From Methylotenera sp. (GTDB lineage: Bacteria > Pseudomonadota > Gammaproteobacteria > Burkholderiales > Methylophilaceae), in assembly GCA_013141495.1 (NCBI GenBank), contig JABFQV010000002.1:186001-250000 (forward strand): a DNA stretch of 64,000 bases, given 5' to 3'. The notes beneath the pieces were generated by a model that made no database searches, was not told the origin of the DNA, and saw only the letters and a program-made list of their open reading frames with translations. Of the stretch, positions 35,353 through 43,447 are shown one piece after another. Position numbers and translations under genes: made by a program. Within the stretch, counting starts at the first letter, position 1, and every line of letters begins with the position of its first letter.

Positions 35353-36765
35353 TTAAATAAATTGTCTGACATCTACGAAATGTCCTGCAACCGCAGCCGC
35401 AGCTGCCATCTCTGGGCTAACTAAATGCGTGCGTCCACCCTGCCCCTGACGCCCCTCAAAATTACGGTTTGATGTGGAGGCACAACGCTCGCCAGGCTCA
35501 AGTCTATCCGCGTTCATCGCCAAACACATTGAGCATCCTGGTTCACGCCATTCAAACCCTGCCTCAGTGAAGATTTTATCCAAACCCTCTAGCTCTGCTT
35601 GTGCCTTCACCAAGCCGGAGCCCGGCACCACTAAAGCCAACTTCACGTTAGGAGCAACATGTTTACCCTTTGCTATCGCCGCGGCCGCACGCAAGTCTTC
35701 AATACGTGAGTTAGTACATGAGCCGATAAATACTTTATCAATACTAATTTCGCTAATCGGTGTATTCGGCGCCAAGCCCATATAGGCATAGGCACGCTCC
35801 CAATCTCCGCGCTGCACGTCATTTTTCGCCAAATCTAAACTAGGTACGCACCCATCAATATCCACCACCATTTCCGGTGAGGTACCCCAAGTGACCTGAG
35901 GCTGAATTTCTGAGGCATCTAAAGTAATTATCGCATCAAATTTGGCATCGTCATCACTATGCAAAGTTTTCCAATAAGCAACTGCGGCATCCCACTGATC
36001 AGCTTTGGGTGCAAACGGGCGACCTTTTACGTAATCAATTGTCTTGTCGTCAACCGCCACCATGCCGGCGCGCGCACCGGCTTCAATCGCCATATTGCAC
36101 AAGGTCATACGGCCTTCCATGCTTAAACCGCGAATAGCCGAGCCCGCAAACTCAATCGCATAACCATTGCCACCTGCGGTGCCTGTTTTGCCAATGATAG
36201 CCAGTGCCACATCCTTAGCCGTTACGCCACGGCCCAATGTGCCGTTTACCAGCACTTGCATGGTTTTAGACTTTTTTTGTACCAGGCATTGTGTTGCCAT
36301 CACATGCTCAACTTCTGAAGTGCCAATGCCATGCGCCAATGCGCCGAATGCACCGTGGGTACTGGTGTGCGAATCGCCACACACCACTGTCATACCGGGT
36401 AAGGTTGCACCCTGCTCTGGACCCACTACATGCACGATACCTTGGCTGGCATCCATAAATGGAAAATAGGCCTTTGCGCCAAATTCACGAATGTTGTCAC
36501 TCAACGTCTCTATCTGCAAACGGGCTATGGGGTCAGCAATACCCGCCAACCCTTTATCCCAGCCATTCGTTGGCGTGTTATGGTCAGCCGTTGCTACAAT
36601 AGAAGAGATACGCCAAGGTTTACGTCCAGCCAAGCGCAAACCCTCAAAGGCTTGTGGACTAGTCACCTCATGCACTAAATGACGATCAATATAGATTAAC
36701 GCCGTGCCATTTTCTTCATGCACCACGTGGCTATCAAATAATTTATCGTATAACGTTTTTGCCAT
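35353..36765 (-). CDS. leuC: 3-isopropylmalate dehydratase large subunit
   Basis: This 470-residue aconitase-family protein has [29 protein letters not shown] and the [4Fe-4S] cysteines in [12 protein letters not shown] and CSMCLAMN. The ending is [27 protein letters not shown]. It isomerises 2- to 3-isopropylmalate with LeuD. It is the first gene of the leu cluster in this window. Confidence 0.98.
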   Translation of the reverse strand: MAKTLYDKLFDSHVVHEENGTALIYIDRHLVHEVTSPQAFEGLRLAGRKPWRISSIVATADHNTPTNGWDKGLAGIADPIARLQIETLSDNIREFGAKAYFPFMDASQGIVHVVGPEQGATLPGMTVVCGDSHTSTHGAFGALAHGIGTSEVEHVMATQCLVQKKSKTMQVLVNGTLGRGVTAKDVALAIIGKTGTAGGNGYAIEFAGSAIRGLSMEGRMTLCNMAIEAGARAGMVAVDDKTIDYVKGRPFAPKADQWDAAVAYWKTLHSDDDAKFDAIITLDASEIQPQVTWGTSPEMVVDIDGCVPSLDLAKNDVQRGDWERAYAYMGLAPNTPISEISIDKVFIGSCTNSRIEDLRAAAAIAKGKHVAPNVKLALVVPGSGLVKAQAELEGLDKIFTEAGFEWREPGCSMCLAMNADRLEPGERCASTSNRNFEGRQGQGGRTHLVSPEMAAAAAVAGHFVDVRQFI

Positions 36766-36787
36766 ATTTTTAAAACCTAAAATTCAA

Positions 36788-36873
36788 TTTTAGCCACAGA
36801 GTACACTGAGACCACAGAGAAGACCTGATCCATAAAGCTTAATTTCGGCTTTCCCGCGACTCTATGGCTAAAA
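36788..36873. repeat. 86-bp inverted-repeat element between yajQ and leuC
   Basis: The 15-bp arms at 36788-36802 (TTTTAGCCACAGAGT) and 36859-36873 are complementary with one mismatch. The interior begins with the CCACAGAG/ACACTGAGACCACAGAG motif that recurs as dispersed repeats in many environmental bacteria. It may serve as a terminator for yajQ or be a MITE-like remnant. Confidence 0.55.
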
Positions 36874-36876
36874 AAC

Positions 36877-37371
36877 CTAATCTCTAAAATTACCAAACTG
36901 CAACGGAAAATCCGTTACATTCTTTTTTACAAATGCAATTGCATCTTGCAATAAATCACGCTTGGCACCATTGACACGTACCGTATCACCCTGAATACTG
37001 GCCTGTACTTTCAAACCGGAATCTTTAATCAGCTTACTAATACGTTTGGCTAAATCACTATCAATACCGTCTTTAATTTTAAGCACTTGCTTCACTTTAT
37101 TGCCACCCACCTTTTGCACATCCTGGTGATCAAGTCGCTTGGATGAATCAGGCTCTTTTTTCTCCATGCCTGGCAACAAAATATCTTTAATTTGATCCAA
37201 CTGAAAATCATTATCGCCAAACAAAGTGATGAGACTATCTTTCTCGTTTAACTCAACCTTGGCTGAAGTACCTTTAAAGTCATAACGATTGGTAATTTGC
37301 TTACCCGCAGTATCAATCGCGTTTTTCAACGCAACCATATCAACTTCTGAACTTATATCAAATGAAGGCAT
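36877..37371 (-). CDS. yajQ: YajQ family nucleotide-binding protein
   Basis: This 164-residue protein matches YajQ closely: MPSFDISSEVDMVALKNAID, ITNRYDFKGTSAKVEL, and the C-terminal VKKNVTDFPLQFGNFRD. The fold is two ferredoxin-like domains that bind RNA/nucleotides; the Xanthomonas member binds cyclic di-GMP and affects virulence. Its role here is not deducible. Confidence 0.96.
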   Translation of the reverse strand: MPSFDISSEVDMVALKNAIDTAGKQITNRYDFKGTSAKVELNEKDSLITLFGDNDFQLDQIKDILLPGMEKKEPDSSKRLDHQDVQKVGGNKVKQVLKIKDGIDSDLAKRISKLIKDSGLKVQASIQGDTVRVNGAKRDLLQDAIAFVKKNVTDFPLQFGNFRD

Positions 37372-37446
37372 AACAATCCTTAAAAATCAAATTAGCACCA
37401 CAGGCACTCCGATTTTCTAAGTGCTAAAGCACTTGAAAAGTCGTAT

Positions 37447-37563
37447 GCCGCAGATAAAAACAGATAAACGCCTGTAAATTCAAACACAACTACCTACTTT
37501 AATTTATGTTAAGAATTAAACATGAAATTCCAATAGCAGGTCTCATCTGCGTAAATCTGAGGC
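37447..37563. repeat. Degenerate inverted-repeat element (CGCAGATAAA type)
   Basis: The ends GCCGCAGATAAAAACAGATA (37447-) and ATCTGCGTAAATCTGAGGC (ending 37563) are inverted and about 70% complementary over 27-28 bp, enclosing about 60 bp of AT-rich sequence. The CGCAGATAAACGCAGAT motif is a common dispersed repeat. It fills the 198-bp gap between ppnP and yajQ; nearer yajQ lies a hairpin AAGTGC-TAAA-GCACTT. Confidence 0.55.
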
Positions 37564-37569
37564 TAATAA

Positions 37570-37881
37570 TTACTCAAAATGACAAACGTAATCTAATGTC
37601 TCTACTGTTTCAATATCAAATGACGAGTTTCCTGGAACTGTAAACTTCTCACCTGCACTGTAAGTTTTCCAGACATCTTCGCCTTTGATACGTACTTTAC
37701 AAACACCTGTATTAATTTCCATCAGCTCAGGTGCCACGGTATTAAATGTAAGTGTGCTAGGAAAAATCACCCCAATGGTGCTACGTGTTCCATTAGGAAA
37801 CATGACGGTATGACTCACACATTTACCATCAAAATAAATGTTAGCTTTCTTTTTTACGCTGACATGATCAAATTGCGCCAT
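37570..37881 (-). CDS. ppnP: Pyrimidine/purine nucleoside phosphorylase PpnP
   Basis: This 103-residue single cupin (former DUF1255/YaiE) has [31 protein letters not shown] and [17 protein letters not shown]. PpnP phosphorolyses a broad range of nucleosides. The length and the whole sequence fit the family. It is a single-gene unit. Confidence 0.95.
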   Translation of the reverse strand: MAQFDHVSVKKKANIYFDGKCVSHTVMFPNGTRSTIGVIFPSTLTFNTVAPELMEINTGVCKVRIKGEDVWKTYSAGEKFTVPGNSSFDIETVETLDYVCHFE

Positions 37882-38050
37882 TTTATTTAGCTCCCATTAA
37901 AAAATCAAAACATCATTATCTCAGAAAAGCCGCGCCACTCCAATAAATGGGTGATGTACAGCCTATAAATACTGGTTATTAAGTATTGTTAGTGTTCCGG
38001 CACTAGCTGCCCCGCTTTTTGCCTGAGACCGTCAGGCCACGGTTAATTCT

Positions 38051-38350
38051 CTATGCCGCCAACTGTTGTGCTGGCTTAATCTTAATTTTGCTATTTTTCT
38101 CTGCATGCCATAAGTCATACTGAAGCTGTAAACGTAGCCATATCTCAGCCGTACCCCCAAGCCATTGCGACAAACGAATAGCCATATCAGCACTAATTGC
38201 CGCATGGCCGTTAATCATGCGAGAGAGTGTTACACGGGCAACGCCTAGCTGCTCAGCCGCTTCCGTGACCGTCAAGCCCAGCGCTGGCAGTACATCCTCT
38301 TTTAGCATTTCACCCGGATGTGGTGGATTGTGCATCTTGTTCATATTCAC
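38051..38350 (-). CDS. higA: HigA-type antitoxin (orphan)
   Basis: This 99-residue protein has an XRE helix-turn-helix ([30 protein letters not shown]) and the HigA/VapI start [19 protein letters not shown]. HigA represses its operon and binds HigB RNase. The usual upstream higB is reduced to its last 26 codons (38356-38436). The gene has a good AGGAGATG ribosome site, so it is probably still expressed. Confidence 0.92.
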   Translation of the reverse strand: MNMNKMHNPPHPGEMLKEDVLPALGLTVTEAAEQLGVARVTLSRMINGHAAISADMAIRLSQWLGGTAEIWLRLQLQYDLWHAEKNSKIKIKPAQQLAA

Positions 38351-38355
38351 ATCTC

Positions 38356-38436
38356 CTAGTGGTAGTCCTGATAATCAACCAGAACCGAATTTTCGCCTTC
38401 AAACATAAAAGTCATGCGCCAATTACCATTACATTT
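38356..38436 (-). pseudogene. higB: HigB toxin remnant (C-terminal 26 codons)
   Basis: Directly upstream of higA the minus strand reads [24 protein letters not shown] and then stop (TAG 38356-38358). This matches the RelE-like HigB C terminus (GNxRITFxF...VDYxDYH). The rest of the toxin is missing: the fragment begins immediately after the stop codon of the HTH-HATPase-STAS gene, in the same frame as that stop. The junction marks where that gene replaced the 5' part of higB. Confidence 0.85.
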
Positions 38437-39450
38437 TTATGCTGCCAGAGCTCTGCTAATCATCTGATGCACGGCTTCTGTTGCATTAAAAGGTATGAGC
38501 TCAACTCCGGGATGTGAGTTTGCAAAGACTCTAAAAATCTCATCTGCAAAGCCTTGACCGATCTCCTCCACACCATCAAAATCAAGCATAACTGTTTTGA
38601 ACTTTTCAAACCGCGCCACCAAACGTTTAGCTTGAGATCTAGATACAAGTTTTTCACCTTCGTGCCTTGCAAGCCTAACTGGTACTGTCGTTTTACTAAA
38701 TGAAAACTCGTCAGGCTCAGCGTAATAATCCATAACAGATTTAAGTGTTCGCTCACAGTTGTTAGCTAATTTCAATCTAACTATTGTGCCTGGCACATCT
38801 TCATCGTAGTCGATTAGCCAATCATCTTTCTCAGCCTGGTGTGAGAAGTACAACGTTCTAGAAAGTATCGTAAACATATCGAATACACGTGAAGTAAAGA
38901 ATATGCCCTCACCGGAGTGATTCGCTGGGTCTGTTGTCAGCTTGCCCTTAGATAGCTCTAAAATAGATTCACGTGGATCATAAAGCCCTACTAATCGTTG
39001 AATGCGATGAAAGATACCTTCACCGTTATCTGAAATCCTGACTGTTGTATCCAAAGCCGTACGCTCGAGATCGATGACAACTTCGGTGCCTTCAGAATGG
39101 TCAACTGCATTATTAACCATCTCAGTAACGCCGTAATGCCATATGTTGTGAGCATTCTCGGGGAGGTCGTGAATCAATGGTTCAAGGCTCTCACGCCAAA
39201 CGATGTCCTCGCGCAAACCGTCCCTGGTAAATTTCCAGGTTTGCTTTTTTAACACGGCAAGAACAGAGACCTTAGCTTTGGTACTACCTGTTGACACGAC
39301 AAGACCTTCTAACTCTAAGGCTTGAAGATGCTTTGCAGCAGATTGTTTTGTCATACCAAAGTGCGCCGCCGCCTCACTAGCAACGTTAAGCGTCCTTGAT
39401 CTACATAGATCAAGCATATAGTCACGGATATTTTTAGTTCTCTCTCGCAT
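38437..39450 (-). CDS. HTH - HATPase - STAS-like (DUF4325) regulatory fusion
   Basis: I start at ATG 39448-39450 (337 residues), as an upstream extension would run through the operator array. Residues about 10-55 form a winged helix (ASEAAAHFGMTKQSAAKHLQALE). Residues about 100-230 form a GHKL ATPase with N-box E110-MVNNAVDHSEG, DNGEG at 141-145 and SGEG. Residues about 250-335 form a STAS-like DUF4325 domain (VMLDFDGVEEIGQGFADEIF). This looks like an anti-sigma-type kinase and its STAS antagonist fused to a DNA-binding head. There is no His-phosphotransfer domain. Target unknown; autoregulation is suggested by the phased repeats upstream. Confidence 0.82.
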   Translation of the reverse strand: MRERTKNIRDYMLDLCRSRTLNVASEAAAHFGMTKQSAAKHLQALELEGLVVSTGSTKAKVSVLAVLKKQTWKFTRDGLREDIVWRESLEPLIHDLPENAHNIWHYGVTEMVNNAVDHSEGTEVVIDLERTALDTTVRISDNGEGIFHRIQRLVGLYDPRESILELSKGKLTTDPANHSGEGIFFTSRVFDMFTILSRTLYFSHQAEKDDWLIDYDEDVPGTIVRLKLANNCERTLKSVMDYYAEPDEFSFSKTTVPVRLARHEGEKLVSRSQAKRLVARFEKFKTVMLDFDGVEEIGQGFADEIFRVFANSHPGVELIPFNATEAVHQMISRALAA

Positions 39451-39470
39451 ACAGTCCACCAAATAAAACA

Positions 39471-39543
39471 ATAGACAGTTATTATATATAGTATAGACAG
39501 CTTTACAATACCTAATAGACAGTTTAATCGATTTGATAGACAG
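39471..39543 (-). promoter_or_regulatory. Promoter with four helically phased octamer repeats
   Basis: ATAGACAG (CTGTCTAT on the transcribed strand) occurs at 39471-39478, 39493-39500, 39515-39522 and 39536-39543. The spacings are 22, 22 and 21 bp, two helical turns. The minus-strand promoter TTGTAA (39503-39508) - 16 bp - TATAAT (39481-39486) is overlapped: one octamer is in the spacer, one near the start site, two upstream. This is an apparent cooperative operator for the downstream HTH-HATPase-STAS gene. Confidence 0.7.
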
Positions 39544-39597
39544 GATTACCAATGTTGCTTAGTTGTCAAGCAACGGCATGCTATTGCAATAGGCGTA

Positions 39598-39631
39598 AAA
39601 AAAGCCTAGAAGGTTGATTTTACTAGGCTTT
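39598..39631 (-). terminator. Intrinsic terminator of ssrA
   Basis: The 9-bp stem AAAGCCTAG/CTAGGCTTT (39601-39609, 39623-39631) is followed on the minus strand by a run of T. It lies 34 bp after the tmRNA CCA end. Confidence 0.85.
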
Positions 39632-39664
39632 TGATACCGATTGATACTAGGTGAAACACTTAAA

Positions 39665-40031
39665 TGGTGGAGCTGGGGGGAATCGAACCCCCGTCCGCAA
39701 ATCCTCTACAGACAGTTCTACATACTTAGCCTTGTTGTTTAATTTAATCTGCACCACACCAACAGACAAGCAGTGTACAGACGAGTTACCTTAAGGTTAA
39801 TGAAGTGCTAAGTAACCCAACACAACACGTATCCCGTGTATATGACACTACGTATGGGTTACCCCAATCCAACCCACGGGAGAGCTGGTGTAGCGTCTAA
39901 CAGAACTAAGCTGCTAGAGAGTAAGTTTCGTCGTTTGCGACTATACTTTTTTCAGCTGTATTTACGAGGTAATCTGAGCCTCGGTATGCCCTGCACTGCT
40001 TTGTAACCCACGTCGAAACCTGGTCAGCCCC
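39665..40031 (-). ncRNA. ssrA: Transfer-messenger RNA (tmRNA)
   Basis: The 367-nt RNA begins GGGGCTGACCAGG and ends GGTTCGATTCCCCCCAGCTC-CACCA. The ends form the tRNA-like acceptor and T arm. The tag reading frame at 39906-39938 encodes ANDETYSLAA followed by TAG; with the charged alanine the tag is AANDETYSLAA, a betaproteobacterial type. It rescues stalled ribosomes with SmpB (2117-2566). The terminator follows. No duplicated tmRNA 3' end was found that would mark an integrated element. Confidence 0.97.
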
Positions 40032-40182
40032 AAATCAGTATTGCTGTGACTAACTAAATTAAAAGTTAGTTCCATCAACTGGTTGAATTATACGCCGGTT
40101 TAAATATAGATTGTTAAATATGGTGGCGGCTCTACCAACTATCAAAATAAGCGGTTTAAACTCGCAACGCTAACGGGCACAA

Positions 40183-40746
40183 CTAATGCTGAACGCCATC
40201 TCTCCGAATAACCTTTAAAAAAGTAAGTAATATAATTTTTAAATCAAACCAAAAGGATCGATTATTTAAATACTCCACATCAAGCTCAACCTTGTCAGGA
40301 ATTGGCAATTCATCGCGCCCGTTTATCTGCGCCCAACCGGTTAACCCCGGCACTAGCTTATCTACACCATACTGTGTTCGCAATGCAATCAAGTCATCTT
40401 GATTAAAAAGCGCTGGACGCGGCCCTACAAAGCTCATATCCCCTTTAATAATACTCCAAAGCTGCGGCAGTTCATCCAAACTGGATTTACGTAAAAATGA
40501 GCCTACGGGCGTTAAAAACTGTTTAGGGTCTGCTAACAAATGGGTTGCTACAGCTGGCGTATCCACACGCATAGAGCGAAATTTAGGCATTTTAAAAATG
40601 TGATTGTCACGCCCAACACGGTCAGACCAATACAGAACTGGGCCAATTGAAGTTACCCTCACCATTACAGCCACCAGCAAAAATGGCAACAGCAAAAACA
40701 GCAACGCAAATAGCACCAAACAAAAATCAAACAAACGCTTAATCAT
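40183..40746 (-). CDS. Initiating undecaprenyl-phosphate sugar-1-phosphate transferase (PglC-like)
   Basis: This 187-residue monotopic phosphoglycosyltransferase has one N-terminal membrane segment (about 1-30). The catalytic region has KFRSMRVDTP, LRKSSLDELPQLWSIIKGDMSFVGPRP and a C-terminal PGLTGWAQINGRDELP. The short form is like PglC/WcaJ catalytic domains; it loads the first sugar phosphate on the lipid carrier. It is the last gene of the glycan locus, next to ssrA. Confidence 0.92.
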   Translation of the reverse strand: MIKRLFDFCLVLFALLFLLLPFLLVAVMVRVTSIGPVLYWSDRVGRDNHIFKMPKFRSMRVDTPAVATHLLADPKQFLTPVGSFLRKSSLDELPQLWSIIKGDMSFVGPRPALFNQDDLIALRTQYGVDKLVPGLTGWAQINGRDELPIPDKVELDVEYLNNRSFWFDLKIILLTFLKVIRRDGVQH

Positions 40747-40821
40747 TCAACAGTTAACCATAACTTTTATATAGGCAGTAGTTACAAACATAGCATTCCT
40801 AACAGCTAATCTCCTAAACTA

Positions 40822-41157
40822 TTAGGCGGAGGCGATACTTCTTTCTATTACTTCTGAAACCCAAGTGTTAAGACTTTTACCCTTAGTTTCTGCTGCTATA
40901 GCTGCTCTTGCGTGCAGCTCTGGTTTTAAGCGCAATCTAAACTGCCCTGAGTATGGGTGATTTGGTTCGCGGCCTAGTTTTTCACAAGTCACCAAATAAT
41001 CATCTACAGCCTCTATAAAAGCCGTACGAAGCTCTGCAACACTTTCTCCATGAAAGCCAATTGCATCACGAATGCCAGCAATATGCCCAATAAAGCACTT
41101 GTCGTCTTCACTATATTCAACACGAGCCGCATAGCTCTTATGTGTCATTGTGTTCAT
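40822..41157 (-). CDS. hicB: HicB-type antitoxin
   Basis: This 111-residue protein has an N-terminal HicB partial RNase H fold (AARVEYSEDDKCFIGHIAGIRDAIGFHGESV) and a C-terminal ribbon-helix-helix (GQFRLRLKPELHARAAIAAETKGKSLNTWVSEVI). It neutralises HicA and represses the operon. Its ATG overlaps the hicA TGA. Confidence 0.93.
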   Translation of the reverse strand: MNTMTHKSYAARVEYSEDDKCFIGHIAGIRDAIGFHGESVAELRTAFIEAVDDYLVTCEKLGREPNHPYSGQFRLRLKPELHARAAIAAETKGKSLNTWVSEVIERSIASA

Positions 41158-41408
41158 GGTTTTACTCCTAAACTCTCAATAAATTGTCTTGCATCACGCA
41201 CCTGATAAGGTTTAGCTTCCTTTGCTGGGTGCGGTCTATGAAAAGTTGCAATCAAGCCACCCTTCTCAAACCTTACCCTTGAGCCGTTGCCTTCAATCAC
41301 TTGGCAGCCGATAGCAATCAACAACGCCTCAATACGACGCCACTCAAGAGAGTTCGATACTGGGTTGGTGAAGATAACCTCTAAGGTCTTTTTGTGCGTT
41401 GCGTTCAT
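41154..41408 (-). CDS. hicA: HicA-type mRNA interferase
   Basis: I use ATG 41406-41408 (84 residues), as the additional upstream codons would include the operator. The small dsRBD-like fold has LEWRRIEALLIAIGCQVIEGNGSRVRFEKGG and FHRPHP. In the classical family the loop carries a catalytic His after GS; here it is Arg (GSRVRF), seen in a proteobacterial subgroup. HicA degrades mRNA unless bound by HicB. hicA-hicB order and coupling are intact. Confidence 0.88.
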   Translation of the reverse strand: MNATHKKTLEVIFTNPVSNSLEWRRIEALLIAIGCQVIEGNGSRVRFEKGGLIATFHRPHPAKEAKPYQVRDARQFIESLGVKP

Positions 41409-41415
41409 GTTTTTA

Positions 41416-41444
41416 CATGGTATCATATAGTGGAACCGTGTCAA
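41416..41444 (-). promoter_or_regulatory. hicAB promoter/operator
   Basis: A consensus -35 TTGACA (41439-41444) adjoins an imperfect palindrome GGTATCA-TATAG-TGGAACC (41419-41437, extendable to 41416-41440). It lies just before the hicA start. HicB or a HicAB complex would be the expected binder. Confidence 0.55.
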
Positions 41445-41596
41445 CGGTAATTAAATATATTTTACAAGCGTCAAAACTGAGTGCAATTCAACTGACTTAT
41501 GGCAGATGATCACCAATGAAATTAATATCCTTCTCGTAATCCCTTCGGCATCGCTCAGGGGAGACTTATCGAACACCCCAAAACTTAAAACCTTGT

Positions 41597-42553
41597 CTAA
41601 AGAATTAGCCTTGAATCAAGCCCAAGTGCAGTTGCCTTTAAGCCCTGCTCAACAGAAAAAGGAGGCACCCAACCAAGCAAAGTGCGGGCCTTAGTCATAT
41701 CTACCTGCAAATTGCCGCACAAACGTTGTGCAACCGCTTGCTTACCGAGCATTGCAGCACCTACTTCAATCAATTTCTGAGGCACAGGCAAAAGTCTGGG
41801 CTTTACATCAAGCGCGACAGCACACGCACTTAGTAACTCAGTAGTTGATAAATCATGTCCATCAGAAACCAAGAATACTTGATTGACTGCCGCCGGGTGA
41901 TCAATACACGTTGTAATCAAGCTGACTAAATTACCTACATAAACAAAACTACGCTTGTTGCGAATGGCGCCCAGTGGCAAGGGTATGCCGCGCTTAACAG
42001 CACGCATCATACTGGAAAAATTAGCCTTTACACCTGTGCCATAAATCAGTGGTGGACGAATAACTACAACTTCCATTCCAGTTTCTGGCAATATTTTTAA
42101 CAACCCTTGTTCAGCTTCGAACTTTGATACACCATAAGCGTCTTGTGGATTAGCAACATCACTTTCTTTAAATGGCTTATCTGCTTCTGTATGCTCACCA
42201 TTCACCTTAATTGAGCTAATAAAAATAAAGCGTTTTACACCCGCCCTTGCTGCCTGATGGGCAAGGTTAAGTGTGCCATCAACATTAACCTTGCGAAACT
42301 CAGCCAATGGATCAACAACCGTGTCATGCATTACGTGTACGCGTGCCGCTAGATGAATCACAACATCTATATCGCGCAACGCGCTTGACCAATCAGTACC
42401 ACGATCAATTTCACCAACCATTGTCATTTCAACATTTTCAATCGGGGCAACTTTAGTGCGCACCGCCGCCCGTATTTCATGCCCTTGACTAAATAATTCA
42501 GCACAAAGCACTTTACCCACAAAGCCAGTTGCACCCGTAATTAAAACCTTCAT
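41597..42553 (-). CDS. NAD-dependent sugar epimerase/dehydratase (SDR)
   Basis: This 318-residue extended SDR has GATGFVGKVLCAELF, HLAARVHVMHD, the catalytic ISSIKVNGE and YGVSK. It resembles WbpV/WbjF-type UDP-4-keto-6-deoxy-GlcNAc reductases or Gne-like epimerases that often precede PglC-like transferases. It plausibly acts on the product of the WbpM-type enzyme (15604-17490). It is separated from the transferase gene by the HicAB module. Exact substrate not deducible. Confidence 0.85.
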   Translation of the reverse strand: MKVLITGATGFVGKVLCAELFSQGHEIRAAVRTKVAPIENVEMTMVGEIDRGTDWSSALRDIDVVIHLAARVHVMHDTVVDPLAEFRKVNVDGTLNLAHQAARAGVKRFIFISSIKVNGEHTEADKPFKESDVANPQDAYGVSKFEAEQGLLKILPETGMEVVVIRPPLIYGTGVKANFSSMMRAVKRGIPLPLGAIRNKRSFVYVGNLVSLITTCIDHPAAVNQVFLVSDGHDLSTTELLSACAVALDVKPRLLPVPQKLIEVGAAMLGKQAVAQRLCGNLQVDMTKARTLLGWVPPFSVEQGLKATALGLDSRLIL

Positions 42554-42632
42554 AATGACTAAAAACTTTCTTTAACGATGATATTGCCCAATGGGAAATT
42601 GTTGCAGCGCATTACTGGTTTAAGCAAGTGGG

Positions 42633-42876
42633 CTAGCCGATCAGCTGCTGTAGAACAGATTTGGTTTGCTGACTTAATTCAGGTAAGTCATTTTGGATGG
42701 TTTTCCAAACGATTTCAAAATCCACTTTAAAATATCCGTGAGCCACCGCGTTACGCATCTCATAAGCAAATGCCAAAGGTAGCTCCGGATTGCGATTCTG
42801 CAAATTCAGTAAAGTGTTTTTGAACGTTATTGCTCGCTTCACCGATAATTTCAATGTTGCAAATTTGACTAATTTC
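42633..42876 (-). pseudogene. Frameshifted HepT-like toxin remnant
   Basis: The 3' part reads NPELPLAFAYEMRNAVAHGYFKVDF with the HepT RNase motif R-x4-H-x-Y. The preceding homologous piece (ISQICNIEIIGEASNNVQ) is in another frame, with the shift near 42787-42807. The N-terminal half and the partner MntA-type nucleotidyltransferase are missing. The remnant abuts the mazF stop. Nonfunctional (inference from missing parts). Confidence 0.75.
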
Positions 42877-42892
42877 TCATCTGCAACCCTTA

Positions 42893-43222
42893 CTAAACTA
42901 CGCCCATAAAAACGGCAAACGCCCTACTTACAGCAAGCATATCTTCTTCAGCGAGGTGTCCGAACACGTTGCCAATTTTATCACGAGGAACGGTTTGCAC
43001 TTTATCCACCATGATCTCTGAAATTTTACTAAGCCCATTATGTTCGTCTGCATCAACCGCAATGCGAAATAAAGGCGTATTCCGCAGCTCACTTGTCACT
43101 GGAAGGATGGTAACGGATGGATGCTCAGCAAAAAGATCCGATTGAATAATTAACGCAGGACGAGGCTTACCATAAGCGCCTTGCAACGCGATAGTGACTA
43201 GATCGCCACGCCTCATTTCCAA
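42893..43222 (-). CDS. mazF: MazF/PemK-type mRNA interferase
   Basis: This 109-residue protein has the PemK/MazF start RRGDLVTIALQGAYGKPRPALIIQSD, TILPVTSELRN and SEIMVDKVQTVPRDKIG, including the arginine and serine/threonine residues of the active site. It cleaves mRNA at short motifs. It overlaps the antitoxin gene by 10 bp. Confidence 0.93.
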   Translation of the reverse strand: MEMRRGDLVTIALQGAYGKPRPALIIQSDLFAEHPSVTILPVTSELRNTPLFRIAVDADEHNGLSKISEIMVDKVQTVPRDKIGNVFGHLAEEDMLAVSRAFAVFMGVV

Positions 43223-43431
43223 CCCTCGGTATCAGCAGCTACTTCTAACCAATCCAACACATCAACCTCCTGCTGATCACCACGCAATACAAGTGATTGC
43301 CGACGGCATTCATCCGCAAAACCCGCACGACGCGTGTCAGGTACCCATATTTGCACAGGGCGTAAACCGGCAGCCCGTAAGCTAGCCCGATGCTTTTGTA
43401 CTCTTAAAGCAACATTTGCTTGCATGATCAA
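43213..43431 (-). CDS. mazE: MazE family antitoxin (DUF3018 type)
   Basis: This 72-residue protein matches the antitoxin-MazE-like DUF3018 family: VQKHRASLRAAGLRPVQIWVPDTRRAGFADECRRQS and a short acidic C terminus for toxin binding. It is encoded first, overlapping mazF. A pair of perfect palindromes and a sigma-70 promoter lie directly upstream. Confidence 0.9.
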   Translation of the reverse strand: MIMQANVALRVQKHRASLRAAGLRPVQIWVPDTRRAGFADECRRQSLVLRGDQQEVDVLDWLEVAADTEGWK

Positions 43432-43447
43432 TTCCTTTCGTTACCTT

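Noticed and set aside
38021-38037. Terminator after higA (GCCTGA-GACCG-TCAGGC)
   Set aside because: On the higA strand the hairpin is followed by A residues rather than U, so it does not fit an intrinsic terminator.
39451-39552. Longer N terminus for the HTH-HATPase-STAS protein
   Set aside because: The upstream frame would read through the -10 and operator repeats; the ATG at 39450 fits the winged-helix start.
39641-39700. Possible attachment site at the 3' end of ssrA
   Set aside because: tmRNA 3' ends are common integration sites, but I found no second copy of the end sequence and no integrase in the window.
41506-41694. Plus-strand 62-codon frame next to hicA
   Set aside because: Overlaps the epimerase 3' end antisense, low-complexity translation, no homology pattern.
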